A DNA stretch of 64,000 nucleotides from Lunularia cruciata (taxonomy: Eukaryota; Streptophyta; Marchantiopsida; Lunulariales; Lunulariaceae), in contig OX419759.1 of assembly GCA_948567375.1 (NCBI GenBank), positions 6,478,744 through 6,542,743 on the forward strand, written 5' to 3'. This document shows, one piece after another, positions 11,240 to 23,500 of the stretch; position 1 is the stretch's first letter; the number at the start of each line of letters is the position of its first letter. The position numbers and the translations under genes are program-made. The notes under the pieces were generated by a model. That model did not search any database. It was given only the letters and a program-made list of their open reading frames with translations, and was not told the DNA's origin.

Positions 11240-13930
11240 TATTCTACCAACACTTTTTCTCAAGAAAATATCAATATTTTTGATACTTAGATGAGATTTG
11301 AAATATTAAAATTTATCTCTAAGTAAATTTTTGGTGAAAATATCAGCACCTTGCTCTTGCTGATCCATAGATAAGTTGCAATCTATTTCTCCAATCAATA
11401 ATTTTTCTCTAATAAAATGATAATAAAACTCATTATGTTTGTGCATGGCATGAAATATTGGATTGCTATCAAGTTTGATATGTTTGGTCTAGGCATGAAA
11501 TATTGGATTGCTGGCAAATTTAATACTATTGATATTATCTATGTATTAGACTCTAGGATTATGAAATTTATATCCCATATCTTGTAATTTGTAATAAGGT
11601 ATGAAGTCAAATTCATGTACATGTAATATTAGTTGCACCTCTATACTATGATTTCATGGATGAAAAGGCAACAATAAGTTGTTTCTTTGGTAATCAACTA
11701 ATTACAAACCTTCCATGCTAAAAATATAACCTGATGCTTATCTTCTATCTTGAGCATTTTTTACCCAATCCACATCAATAAAAACTTGTGCAATGAGTAA
11801 CAGATCAACTGAATAATGAAGATCAAATTGAATAGTAAACCTTACATAATGTAAAACACTTTGAACGATATCAAGATATAGCTGCCTTAGTGCTTGTACA
11901 AATCGCCTCACGAGTTCAACACCTTTGATCTTGTCTAATAAGAGTCAAGTAAATAATACTTCCAAACTTGCATTTCTTAGCACTTAACTTTATATAAGTT
12001 GAGAAAGGAGTGGAAATAGAATTACACACTATCATACCAACTTGCTCCAACATATTGAGAAATATATTGATGATGTAGTAACCAAAGATTATTTCCACTT
12101 TGGTAAACTCAATACTCATGAAGTATTTAATTTCTCACTTGTCTTTCATGTCACTCTTGATCTAAAAATTCCACACATAGAAATTGTGTTCTTTCATGTC
12201 AAACTCTACTTTCAACCATCTTTTAGTATCCATATTGGTGAAATAGCTTTATGCCACAAATTTTGTTTTATATCTATTCATGAAACTATCAAAATTTCTC
12301 TTTATCTTTAAAGTCCACGTGTAGCAATTGCCTTCTCACATGGACCTCCACGTAGTGTTGCAACCTCCATGGCCTGCACCAATTTGCATGATGCATCACC
12401 TCCTCAAGAGAATTCAATTGTTGTTCTTAGAAAAAATTTATTATATATGGATGACATGGAGTACCTTCAAGTTGAAAGCGTCTAATGATATTAGATCATG
12501 TACTTGTCCTTTATTGAGGTATAGGTCTAAGTTGAGAAGCACTACTTGTAGACTCATTTCAAAAATTGAATTTTTTAACTACATGGTTGATTGATCATTT
12601 ATTCCAACAAATGAATACAATTATTAATTGATAAAGTAGGGAATGAATTTCTATAGGTTGAGAAACTTGGACTAAAGGCTTTACAACAACCCATCTTGAC
12701 CAAGGGTTCATAAATGAATGAGTATGAGAATGCTCACTAGAAACACTAGTGGCACTTGAAGTACTAGCCTATGGAATAGAAATGCTAGTTAAAAAATGGA
12801 AGAGGTAGAAAAAAATTATAAATGGCAAATCAGATGGAATAGAAATGCTAGTTAAAAAATGGAAGAGGTAGAAAAAAAATATAAATGGCAAATCAGATGT
12901 GCAACTTTTAAGAACTTGGTACCAAGAATTATTCTCCTCGAATAAATTTTTTTATAAATAATAAAAATCTTTAAACCAAGATTATAGCATCTATATTCTT
13001 TGAACTTGAAGCATATCCAAGAAAGATTCATTGTTTTGCTTTAATATCTAGCTTTTACCTCTTCTCATCAAAAAATAAATACAATCAAAAACCTTCAGAT
13101 TTGATAAAATCAATTTGTTTAATTGTAAGAGCTTGAAAAGTTATCACTTTATGCACTATTGAAATAGGAGATTAGTTCATGAGGTAAACTGCACAATACT
13201 TCAGGGCCAATAGTACTTGGGTATTGCCTTCTCACCGAGTACGGTTCTTGCAACTTTTGCAATATTTTGGGTCTTTTGCTCAACAACTCTATTTTGATGA
13301 AGTGTGTAGTTGCAAGTAACTTCATGCTTGATACCTGAAAAGAATTCCCGTCCTCCATCAGAATGTATACATAGGATGTTATATCATATTGCTTCTCTCA
13401 TAAGTAGCCTGATTATTTGGAAAACAGAGGACACTTGAATTTGCTTTCAAAAATAGATTCATGTAAATCTTGAAATGTCAAGAGACAAGATACTTGGAAC
13501 CTGTAAAACTCTTTCATGAAGCAGTCCATTTATTTGTGTGTATCAATTCTAACACTTTGGGACTTGTACCATGATGCTTGAAAGGTATCTAGCCTTATTT
13601 ACTAAATTGACAAGCCTTATAAGCAAAACATCAAAAAATGTTAAAAGACTTATAACTAGGTCTCGGGTAGGTGTCATCTTCAATCTTGCAATCTTTGAAG
13701 GACATGTAACCTACTCTTTTATACTATATCTTAAGATCTAAAAGTGGAATAGAATCATGAATAAACATACGATTTTCATTTGTAGAATTGTGGATCTTGA
13801 CAACTAACTTAAACATCTTACTTATTTTGGATTCAAATCTATATTTTATAAAAATAGCATATTTCTTATACTTGTTGACATGAACATCATCTTGGTTAAA
13901 TAAAACTTGAAACAGAAACTAAATCAGTGG
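11240..13930 (-). mobile_element. Heavily decayed Ty1/copia retrotransposon (pol remnant)
   Basis: On the minus strand, interrupted frames give copia pol landmarks in the expected order. Near 13360-13150 there is an integrase-like stretch (a GGREFFSGI-type block, HQN, VARTVL, PKYYWPEV). Near 12120-11920 there is the RT C-terminal block resembling LEQVGMIVCNSISTPF followed by SIIYLTLIRQDQ. Near 11430-11320 there is an RNase H end resembling YYHFIREKLL and GADIFT. No LTR pair could be identified, and AT-rich drift has put stops every few dozen codons. It is not closely related to the copia family in the oxoprolinase introns. Confidence 0.65.
12772..12897. repeat. Near-perfect tandem duplication, 2 x 63 bp
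   Basis: Positions 12772-12834 and 12835-12897 differ at only about one base, in the A-rich stretch ahead of ataaatggcaaatcagat. It lies inside the decayed copia remnant. The near identity means this duplication is much younger than the surrounding sequence. Confidence 0.92.
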
Positions 13931-16900
13931 GGCTTATAGACACCGGAACAAACTTTTCCTAAACCAAACGAAATGAAGGACTTCTCCTAAACTTTCCCGT
14001 GCACACTAGACCCCAAGAATATAAACTTGCGACACTCTATCGATAGAAGGAACAAACAGGATGCCTGGTGGGTTACCATCACCACGAACGCACGTGGGTA
14101 AGAATTCATAATTCCACCCACATTCCAGTGTGTATAGCTGCCCAGAAACGCATGAATTGGTCGAATTTGGAGGGTCATCGGTTTCTATTCGAAATCGATG
14201 CATATCACAATCCTGCCGTGAAGGTCGAGGGTACAAGTTTGTTGTCGCCAATATCCAGGCGGGTGCTTGGAAATTTCTGATATGTCTTGCAGAAAAACCA
14301 TGGCCACTGCCTTTTGTTTTCCATGGGTTACATGGTTCAGGAGAACGATTCTCCACATTATAAGGTACATGTTATGAAAGAAAAAGCCGAGACTTCCGGT
14401 AAGTTCGAGCTCGGTTTTACATTTTTGACCCTTCATCTGAAACTTGGAGACCAAATTTCGTCATGTGCGAGTATTTCAAGTACTGGTCTTCCAAGTCTAT
14501 CCTCACATGTAGCATATGTCGATGATAATGTATTCTGCGCAGAACCAGCAGATGATGGCTGTTTTGTTCAATCAGGATTTGTTCTACCCCAAGACCCATA
14601 TACGTAAACCTTGGCCAGCTTGTGAACTAAAAGTCCCCATCAGGTGGAGTAGTTTCCACTTTATCAACTACAGTCAGAACCAGAACTTCATTAGGCATGT
14701 GCACCTCCTGGAAGAATTGGGATGCCTGGTGTTACTGCAGAGGAGCTATGACCGCTAGCTGATGCGTGATCCCATTTTGAACTTCTTATGAATCACCTGG
14801 ATCACATGTGCACAGGATTTGGGTGTTTGTTACGATTTGTGTAGTCATGAAAGTGACATGTACAAACATCTACTTTAGAATATGCAATCGATAGAGCTTT
14901 TGCTCTCCTATCAGCTCTGGGTGAGTACTTTGGCATGCAGTGATGGCCGTGGGCAATTCAACAAGTGTAACAGACTGGTTTGAATCATCAAAGCCCCGTT
15001 CTACGAACTACTTCTGCTCCCATCACTCATATACCGGCCATCATCTGAAACAACATGTGTAGTGCAAAAATGCATTCAATTCATCCTTATACGTACTACG
15101 CATGCTACAAAGCTATGGAACATAGCGTCCTTTCTTGAGCACACCTGTGGCAATCCTATATGGGATTGCCACAGGTGATATGTATCCTACTGCTGCACCA
15201 CAAGCCTCCGCATCAAATCGTTTCTGATTCAGATCTATGCGCCTGAGCTTACGCTCACCATAGTACCGTCCGAAAGTAAAGTACCGTCCGAAACCAGTGA
15301 CAAGCCATGAAGAAGCCAACCTTCCTGCGCTACAACTGCAACGTTTACCGAGACTGAAATTTGATATGCTCTTATTCTCACACAGGAATTCAAATGAAAG
15401 TCTGCTAAGGTCAATCTCTGATCTAGTCCGATCCTGACCGACTGGAAGCACCGAGTGTGCTCAGCCACCCAATCTTCTCGTCAGTTTCAATACATATCAG
15501 CTCAGAATCCAATTTAACGCGGAAGATCGTGGACTGCAAAGCTCCCAAACTGTGAAACACACTTGGAATAGAGCAAATTGTATGAGCAGATTCAAACCTG
15601 ATTTCATATGACTAAGTTCGCTTAGAGCTGCTTCCGCCTTGGAGTCAAACTGGAGCCTGGTGTGCACCCTGGGTCAGCAGACAGCGGAAGCATTGAGATG
15701 GTTGTTGGACACTCCCACTAGTTTCCGACCCAATGGCCCTTTATTGCTCTTCTCCTTGTACGTGACTATGTAATATCTTATATCCTGCAGGCTTATCCTC
15801 TTGGGATACTTCAATCCAGTTCGAGCCGTCCCCGATTTTTGAGGAGTTTCAGCTTCTTCCGGTCTAAACATTTTACACTTTATACATTCTCAGTCTGCTG
15901 GAATCAACGAATGCTTTCCAGAGGGAATGTCGTTTGGTCTCATGCATGCTTTCGGATCAAGCCCACAATGTGAACAACCGAGCGAGGAATCCGATCAAGG
16001 GTAGAGGAAGTTGGAGCATAAAGAACTGAATACTTGCATAACCGCACATTCAACTTATGGTCTAGATTTCATCCTTAAGAACATGAACTCCAGGATTCCC
16101 ATCCACTTCCTCCGGCCTCCGACGTATGGAGATATGATTTTTTTCGTGATGGAAGTAAAGCTTGTGAAAGCTCTTGGCCCGTCTGTTCTTGGCCTTGGTC
16201 TCTCATTGGTTAAAGATGAATGATGAATGACCTTGTGGCTACATGGACGGGTTTGCTAACACTCTTATGAAAAGCTAAATCTCCTCCTCCAAATGAGTAA
16301 GAAAACCGAATGTGCAAAGACAGAACTCAGCTCGTTGACGCCACCTGATAGAGAGATAAAAGAGACAAGAAAAAACTCGCGCACAGGATCGTCAACAGTT
16401 AAAGTAATGTGACATGAGGGTTTTGGAGCTTTATTCTACAGTTGTCAGATGGCTTAACAATGTTGGTCCTAGTTTCCTGAGCCTCTGGTGGAAATGGCAG
16501 TGCATAAGGAATTTCCTCTATCTTCTAAGTTAAAGATGTCCTTTTTGTTTAGAGTTTGTTTACATTTCAACTAATTTGTTGCTGATTTTTTACACCGTAT
16601 TACCCAAAGCATCTTTTTTTGTGTTCTATCTGGGATGGAAATCTTTATGCTTCTTTATGTTCGAACATAATCAATCAAAGCTTCTTGTTGGCTACTATCC
16701 ATGTTCTAGAATGGTCTACAACTCACGAGACAAAAGTCCACGATCTATCATAGCGTTCACCATACGAACCATCTGCACACTAATACAGAGTATCTGCTGA
16801 TTGTGCGAGGTGCTCAACTATATCCATAAACGGAGTGATTTTTCATTGACAGTTGGTTTGACAACTATGTCATCAAGAGATCCAGCTTCTATACTCATAA

Positions 16901-17424
16901 GTGGGGATGACCTGTTTCAAAAATACCGTACTCGTGGAGAAGAGTCTGCAGTTTGATTCATTATTCTTATGATTATTAGTCAGCAGAATTGGAACTTAAA
17001 TAAACATCAGCTTGGAATTCCTAGTAGATTGTATCAGGTAGTAACTATATTTCATGCAGAACGGTCCTCTCAGTCAATTGGAGAACAGAATGTGGAGGCT
17101 CTATAACGAGCATACATCACTCGAGTCACGACCCACGCACGAAGTCAATCACGAGTTGATCAAGCACAGAACTGACAACCACAAGCTTTGGATCCTGAGC
17201 CAAATATGTCCATTGTTTGCTCTAATTCTGCGTTTATTCGAAGACAACCACAATCTGGGATTATTTTGGCCAGTTCCATCAGGGTAGTGGGTAATTACTA
17301 CCTCTTACTAGATCCTATGCTGAGAAAATGGTGGTCAAACATACGATACTCGAACCATGATGTCCGCATGAAACTAAATTTGGGAGCTAATACAAGCACC
17401 TTTTGTCCATCTTGTCCAGGAAAC
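13931..17424. other. Intergenic stretch with short unassigned open frames
   Basis: Frames of 60-116 codons occur at 14006-14356 (-), 14287-14607 (+), 15113-15451 (-) and 17188-17526 (+). None has a motif I recognise, and opposing frames over 14000-14600 are equally open. Exons of an unknown spliced gene could be hidden around 14000-14760 or 15100-15900, but I cannot support one. A perfect hairpin lies at 15142-15177. Confidence 0.4.
15142..15177. repeat. Perfect hairpin, 15-bp arms, 6-nt loop
   Basis: The arms are 15142-15156 (cacctgtggcaatcc) and 15163-15177, exact complements around the loop tatatg. It is in non-coding DNA. It resembles the hairpins at 3405, 19783 and 32583 in size and loop length, but not in sequence. 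Confidence 0.93.
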
Positions 17425-18954
17425 TTAGTCACCTCCAGTCCCACGAACATACTGTGTTTCAAAAATATTATAGAAGGACACGGCAGACGGCATATCAATC
17501 AAGAACTGAAAAGCTTCCCGAGTTAGCTTCCCATAATGTGCCTCGTAGAAGTCCTTAACATGTGTCTCGCTCATCTGGTAGGCTATGTGATCTTTCCCGT
17601 GCAATGCTTTCAGGTCGTCCAGGAGTCTTGGGCCCAACTCTAATCCCACTGCATTACCCGGCTGCACCGCCCGAATGATAAGAAAAGCCGATCGTAAAGC
17701 TCGTGCTCTGCCCTCAGGATCATTTTTTGCATAAACGATGCGGCTCGAAAAATAAGTGAATCCAGAAGCTCGAATGTAACTCAACTGAGTGTCGGTCAAG
17801 TGATTCCAATTGCCTTGCAGACCTCGTTCTAGTTTATCACATTGAGCAGCCAAAGTTACAACGATTTTCCAATCTGTATTTACCCCAAAAGGATGTATAT
17901 CTCTGATGGATATTTTCTCGGAGTCGACTGTCACATCTGTTGGGACTATAGGTACAGTCATAATTTCAAACTCACAGCGGTGACAAAGGCACATGAAGCC
18001 CAATTCATTGGTGTTGTCCTCACGGTGCTCCAGAGTTTGGAAAATGTCAATATACGGGACTGTCAGTTCGTCACCTCTACGTATGAACTTGGCAGCTACG
18101 ACGAACATTGCATTTCCTACAAGCAAACGGTTGCAGTTGGGAATACACGAATGGTTGAGAAATGATGGCAACAACCAAAGTGCATATCTTTTGTACTTTA
18201 TGTGTCTCGGTTCTATGGGATCGGGAGAGAATTCATTCTCAGGACTCAGATCTGGACGAGGTATCCAGAAGGATTGAATAAAGTAGTTTATCATGGCGAT
18301 CTGTTCCAATTTATCGTGGTGATCTTCCCTGTTATATACCTCCACTATGGCAAGAGCGTTGTTATCTGCGGGCGGCCTTTCAAGGAGAAAATAACTCGGA
18401 TCCGGTGGGTTTTCCCTTCCAGTAAGGCATGTAATCTGAGCGGTAATAGAACATAGCCACTTTAGCTGACTCCAGTGACTGGGAGATTGAGATACTTTCT
18501 GTTCAAGCTCATCTGTGAGCTCCAACAATTCTTCAGCAGGATTATCAGGAAAAGCCATCCTGGATCCCGCAAACATATTACTGATGAGAACTTTTTGTCC
18601 TGGCCGAATATCTTCTGTCGCTGTTAAACCAAGTCCTTTGACTCCAGTCTCCTGGATATCCACCGGACCTATAAACTCTTCGAATGTTGGGCACGGTTTC
18701 ACGAATCCTGACATCAGGTACTTGTTAAGCTTCTCCTCAGTAGTAAGCGTATCTGGATATGGATCCTCAACTGGATCTTCAGCCACACCTCTTTGATTAG
18801 GATCTTCGAGATTACGTGTTGGATTAACTCGTTCAGAATCTCCTTGAGTTCCACTTGATTGACCCTCCTCGAAATGTGGCTGTTCCCGAGCAGTGTCAAC
18901 TTCTTCATCGATAACGTCCAGCCTGAGATTCTCCATGCGCCTTCTTCTTGGCAT
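17425..18954 (-). CDS. SET-domain protein (SMYD-like, without MYND finger)
   Basis: One intronless frame of 509 residues. The N-terminus (about 1-85) is acidic and low in complexity. A SET N-lobe begins near residue 100 (TGVKGLGLTATEDIRPGQKV). The hallmark NHSCIPN lies at 267-273, followed by VVAAKFIRRGDELTVPYID (roughly 286-303), which supplies the cofactor and lysine-channel motifs. A post-SET cysteine cluster CxCxxC is at 322-327. The residues after about 340 form an alpha-helical region without a clear domain. SET proteins move a methyl group from S-adenosylmethionine to lysine; the NHSCxPN plus CxCxxC arrangement is closest to the SMYD and TPR-SET groups, but the substrate is unknown. 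The start at 18954 is the first Met; a second Met at residue 7 is an alternative. A (GA)n tract lies about 280 bp upstream. No disabling change is seen. Confidence 0.85.
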   Translation of the reverse strand: MPRRRRMENLRLDVIDEEVDTAREQPHFEEGQSSGTQGDSERVNPTRNLEDPNQRGVAEDPVEDPYPDTLTTEEKLNKYLMSGFVKPCPTFEEFIGPVDIQETGVKGLGLTATEDIRPGQKVLISNMFAGSRMAFPDNPAEELLELTDELEQKVSQSPSHWSQLKWLCSITAQITCLTGRENPPDPSYFLLERPPADNNALAIVEVYNREDHHDKLEQIAMINYFIQSFWIPRPDLSPENEFSPDPIEPRHIKYKRYALWLLPSFLNHSCIPNCNRLLVGNAMFVVAAKFIRRGDELTVPYIDIFQTLEHREDNTNELGFMCLCHRCEFEIMTVPIVPTDVTVDSEKISIRDIHPFGVNTDWKIVVTLAAQCDKLERGLQGNWNHLTDTQLSYIRASGFTYFSSRIVYAKNDPEGRARALRSAFLIIRAVQPGNAVGLELGPRLLDDLKALHGKDHIAYQMSETHVKDFYEAHYGKLTREAFQFLIDMPSAVSFYNIFETQYVRGTGGD

Positions 18955-19167
18955 CTTCGGGTTCCTGGAGCGGTACAGGGAACTTGTCTCTTTCTGGCTG
19001 GTTACAGTGCTGCAGCTCCCAAAGTTAATATAGATGCAGTTTCAAGTTATTACTTTCATTCCCATCAGTCGCACAATGGTCTTTTAAACTCGACTGCAGT
19101 TTCACCAACTCAGTTTACTCCATTCAATCTTCAGTTGCTGGTTGATGCCTCTCCTCATTGACATGCA

Positions 19168-19232
19168 CTTCCAGTCTTAGAGTGCTGTTCAAGAAACTCT
19201 CTCTTCCAGTCATAGAGTGCTGTTAAAGAAAC

Positions 19233-19237
<5 letters not shown>
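19168..19237. repeat. Tandem duplication, 2 x 35 bp
   Basis: Positions 19168-19202 and 19203-19237 both read cttccagtc-tagagtgctgtt-aagaaact with a few mismatches. They lie directly before the CT microsatellite, in the presumed promoter or leader of the SET gene. Confidence 0.8.

Positions 19238-19287
<50 letters not shown>
19236..19287. repeat. (CT)26 microsatellite; (GA)n on the SET gene strand
   Basis: An uninterrupted CT dinucleotide run of 52 bp. Read on the minus strand, it is a GA run about 280 bp upstream of the SET-domain start codon. GA repeats in plant promoters and leaders are bound by BBR/BPC GAGA-binding proteins, so a regulatory role is possible but inferred only from position. 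Confidence 0.95.
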
Positions 19288-19289
<2 letters not shown>

Positions 19290-20527
19290 ACCAAAATTCT
19301 TCAACAGGTCGACAGTTATTGAAGATTGCTCTGCAACTACGAGCCCAGTGTAACCATGTGGAATATAAGGCCCCACACGTAAACAAGCTCGCAGAGGATG
19401 TTTTAAGGCAATTTCACCGACCACTGTAGGACTCAACTCAGTTATCAATGGCTTGAGGATTGATATCGACCCGTTGTTGACTACTTAATTACCTGCTTCA
19501 TTTCTCTGAAGTGCCTGTGCCGTCATTCTTACAGCATCTGAGTAGCGTCTTCGACTCGTCCGGTCAGTTTGTGGGAACACTTGCTGTCAAATTGAAACAA
19601 TTGCTGAGAATAATGACTCGAACTTGAAGGTTTGTCAACGAATCCAACGTTGTTCATCCCGATAATTTATCAAACTTCCATCCAATAGTTTACACCGTGG
19701 GATAAACTCGCAATAGGTGACAGTGTATCAGAAGTAACAGTGTCGGATGGCTGCTTTGCAGAATGTGCACTCGAGGTCTATTAGGAGATAGACTCATCAA
19801 TGACTATTGATGAGTCTATCTCCTCATCAATAGTCATTGGGATCTTTTCCATCATGTTGTGAATGGAGTGAACTGGTGAATGCATGATGAAGGCGATGAT
19901 ACAGTACTAGTATCGGGATCGAGGTCGTCTGATCAAAACTGAGGACTTGCATAAATGTGTCAAGCTTGAGACGCGAGGTGCCCCACATTCTCAGAGTGCT
20001 TCTTATGAAAATATTCAGAGATAATCATGACCTTCAGAAATCGTACTTTTTACTTTTCATCCTAAGCATTGCAAACAGAAACAACTCACAATCACATGCA
20101 CAAAATAATTTCATCTGGTGAATGTATTACAACAAGCTTAAAACTTGAAAAATTAGGCATATAATAGCAGAAATGTGAGCTCATTGCATTTTTGTAGCAT
20201 ACCCAAGATATATTGAGAAATGATACCAAAGGTATATATGAATCCTGGACCCCACGAACAAGAATGCTGTAATCAACTACTGCTTGAAGTGCACTTGCCA
20301 TCATGAGCTGCATTGCGTAACTAGATTTGAAGTTCCAGAGTCAACATAAGCCAGTAGATCAGAACAGCTTGCTTTTGTTTTTGAGATCACGTTGACATCA
20401 CAAGAAAGTTAATTTTGGAATAATTGAGTTTCTCCTTCCAAATCTGTGGAAAAGTACATGTCCTAGTTCTAGTTGCTAGAACCAGATCAGCTGACTCAAA
20501 AGCGGATCATCCATCGTAAACACGATA
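19288..20527. other. Spacer between the SET gene and the oxoprolinase 3' end
   Basis: No coding sequence is supported. It contains the compound hairpin at 19783-19839 and probably the 3' untranslated region of the oxoprolinase gene, whose stop codon is at 20528-20530 on the minus strand. Confidence 0.5.
19783..19839. repeat. Compound palindrome: two overlapping perfect hairpins
   Basis: The arms 19783-19801 and 19806-19824 are exact 19-bp complements around the loop gact. The segment 19825-19839 (catcaatagtcattg) is in turn the exact complement of 19798-19812, which spans the first loop. The DNA can therefore fold in two mutually exclusive ways. It is non-coding, between two genes that both lie on the minus strand. 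Confidence 0.95.
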
Positions 20528-23500
20528 TTAGTTTGAAACTGCAGATCCGTATCCACCTCCACCGGGAGTCTGTATCCTTATTCTTTCTCCTGCTTCCACA
20601 TGCAGAGAATTCTTTCCTGCGAGATAAATTTTGATGTTAATTTCGAAGTTACAACGTGTACCTGATAGTCATAAGCCTTTGTTCTATTCGATACACACTC
20701 AGGCCAAAACTTCGAAGTCATGAGTTTATACTTGGAAATATTGGACTATGTTAGTTTTGATAATCTCCAGTTTAGTGACTAGATACATGATTAGGCTAGA
20801 TACATGATTAAGGTGAAGTGAGGGCAAGCCCTAATCAGGGCTATGCAAAGCAACCTTCTAGAGCTTGCTTGTGCATATATATGAGTGCTCTCTGCTCATG
20901 TTTAGATAAGTTCTCATACAAGGATCATTCCCAGCACCTTGTACCTTGTTTTAGGTGTGTTCTATGCTGCTTACCACTGGGGTACCTTTCATGCTGCGTG
21001 AGTGCTGCTGTGTATTATCTTTGAAGGCTCTGAGAGAGAGTGAGTTGAATATTGCTGAGTGTAATCAGGAGTGTCTACTCTGGTGAGACTAGGAAAGCTG
21101 AGTGCTAGGACGTCTGATGCATCAGAAATCAGAATGACTGAGGATAGACCATCTACTTCAAAGACTAGAAAGAAAGGTTCTCATCAGGTTATAGGCCCTC
21201 AATCACCACTGGGGGTTAATAGGAGAACTCAGAGAGCTAGAGAAATTGGGAAACACTAACTACAAAGCCTGGGCTTTGGATGTGAAGTGTATCTTAGACA
21301 GTTATGACTGTTTAGACTTGGCATTAGAAGCTCATGATATAGATGAGCTTGAGTCCAACAACGAGGAGAGAATCAAGCACTCTACTACTAGAAGGTTCCT
21401 ACTAAGGGCTATGCAAGAGCCAGTCAGAGACCTAGTAGACACTTATGCTTGGAGTTGGGAGATCTGGCACAAACTCAAGAATTTTTACTCTGTGAGAGGC
21501 TGGAAAGTTCCAGTAGGATCTGGGATGGGATGTGGAACACTAAACTTGCAGATGGTGAAGACTTTACTTTGCACTTGTCAAAGTTACAAAAGGTCTTCAA
21601 GAGTGTCAAGGAGGATGGGTGTCCCCTTACAGAGAAATATGAGATCAACCATCTCTTGAAGACTCTCCCTCCAAGCTACCAGCCTATCAAAGTAGCTCTA
21701 AAAGTTCAACCTGTTGAAGTTGTCACATGAGATTATGTGATAAACAGATTGTTGGTGTTGAGCAGAGACAGCGAGGACCTAGAGATGAAGATTAATGATT
21801 TGGGAGATTCTGCTCTGTTCAGTGCTTCTTCTCAGTCAAAGAGAGTGCCAGATAGAAGAGTGAGCAAACCAGAGCAATCCAGAGTGAGTAAATCTGGTAA
21901 AGGGGTTAGTAGTGTTGATAACAGGATCTGTTATTTCTGTCATGAGAAAGGTCATGTTGCACCTATATGTCCCAAGAGAAGAGAATGGAGAGAACGAGAG
22001 CTGAAGAAGGTAGGCAAGGGACCTCAACCAGTAAAAGGTCAACAATTTGCGAGTTCAGCTTACAACACAGAGGAGTGCAATGAGATAGAAAGCGATGAGG
22101 AGGGGTACTCAGCAGAAGAACTAGATTGTGGAATGTTGGCAGAATCGCAGTTGTCCACAAATGGTTCTGGATGGTTCTTGGATTCTGGAGCCACCTCTCA
22201 TATCTGTTACCAGAAGGAGCTGTTCTCAACTCTTCAACCTCTGAAGATTCCCAAGAGTGTTCGTTGTGGACCTGGGATTCTGAATCCAGTGTTATGAACT
22301 GGCAAAGTTCCTATTGCCTTCATGGGAAGATCTAACACAAGTTCTTGTAAGAGCTATTTGGAAGATGTGCTCTATGTTCCAGATTACACCAAGAACTTGA
22401 TATCAGAACATCGCCTCATGGAGCATGGAGTGGATGTTCTGTTTGAAAGCAACAGAAATCAATGCACTTTGAAGAAAGGAGAGCTGGTCCTTGGATATGG
22501 TACTGCCTAAGGGAAGCTGTTCAAGTTGATGGAAGCTGATTGTTCTGATTCTGCATTGGTAGCAGAAAACAGAAATGATATCCATCTGTGGCATTTGAGG
22601 TTAGGGCACTTGTCAGTGCAAAACCTATATGCTTTAGAGAAGGTAGTGGATGGGTTGAAACTGGATCCCAAAGGAAAACTCGAGTTCTGCATTGGGTGTG
22701 CAAAAGGTAAGGCACACAAGGCTCCTATCCCCAAGAAATCTTCATGTAGAGCTTCTGGTCTTCTAGATGTCATACATTCTGATGTATGGGGATACATGAC
22801 TGAGAAGTCATTGAGTGGAGCAGCCTACTATATTTCCTTTGTGGATGATTACAGTAGAAGAGCTTTATCTATCTCATGAAAAGCAAGGATGAAGTGCTGC
22901 GAAACTTCCAGAAGTTTGTAGCCATGGCTGAGTTGCAGACTGGGAGGAAAGTCAAGCGATTGAGAACAGATGGAGGCAGAGAGTACAGGAATGAGGAATT
23001 CCTCTCATTTCTGTCAGAGAAAGGAATCCTTCTTGACTGTACTGCCAGAGACAGTCCTGCACAGAATGGAGTTGCAGAAAGGTTGAATAGGACACTGGTG
23101 GACAAAGCATTGGCCATGCTCCAACATGCCAAGCTGGAGAGAAAGTTTTGGGGTGCTGCAATTAGCACTGCAAATTATCTTAGATATATCAGTGGTACCA
23201 AAGCATTGCAAGGAAGAACTCCTAAAGAATGCTGGAGTGGTAAGAAACCTAATCTTTCAGCTTTGAAGGTTTTTGGATGTCCTGCCTATGTTCATATTCC
23301 CAATGAGCAAAGGAGGAAGTTCACAAAGAAAGCTGAGAGAATGCTCTTTGTAGGATATGAAGAGGGACTGAAAGGATATCTTCTGTACAATCCTAAGTCT
23401 AGACAGATCATCAGAAGTAGAGATGTACTCTTTGATGAATTGAGGACTTGGAGTGAGAACAGTGATGAGGTGCAGAAGCAAGCTGATCAGTTTGATCAGC

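Noticed and set aside
14006-14607. Opposing open frames of 70-116 codons on both strands
   Set aside because: No frame shows a recognisable domain, and openness on both strands suggests chance. No gene was called.
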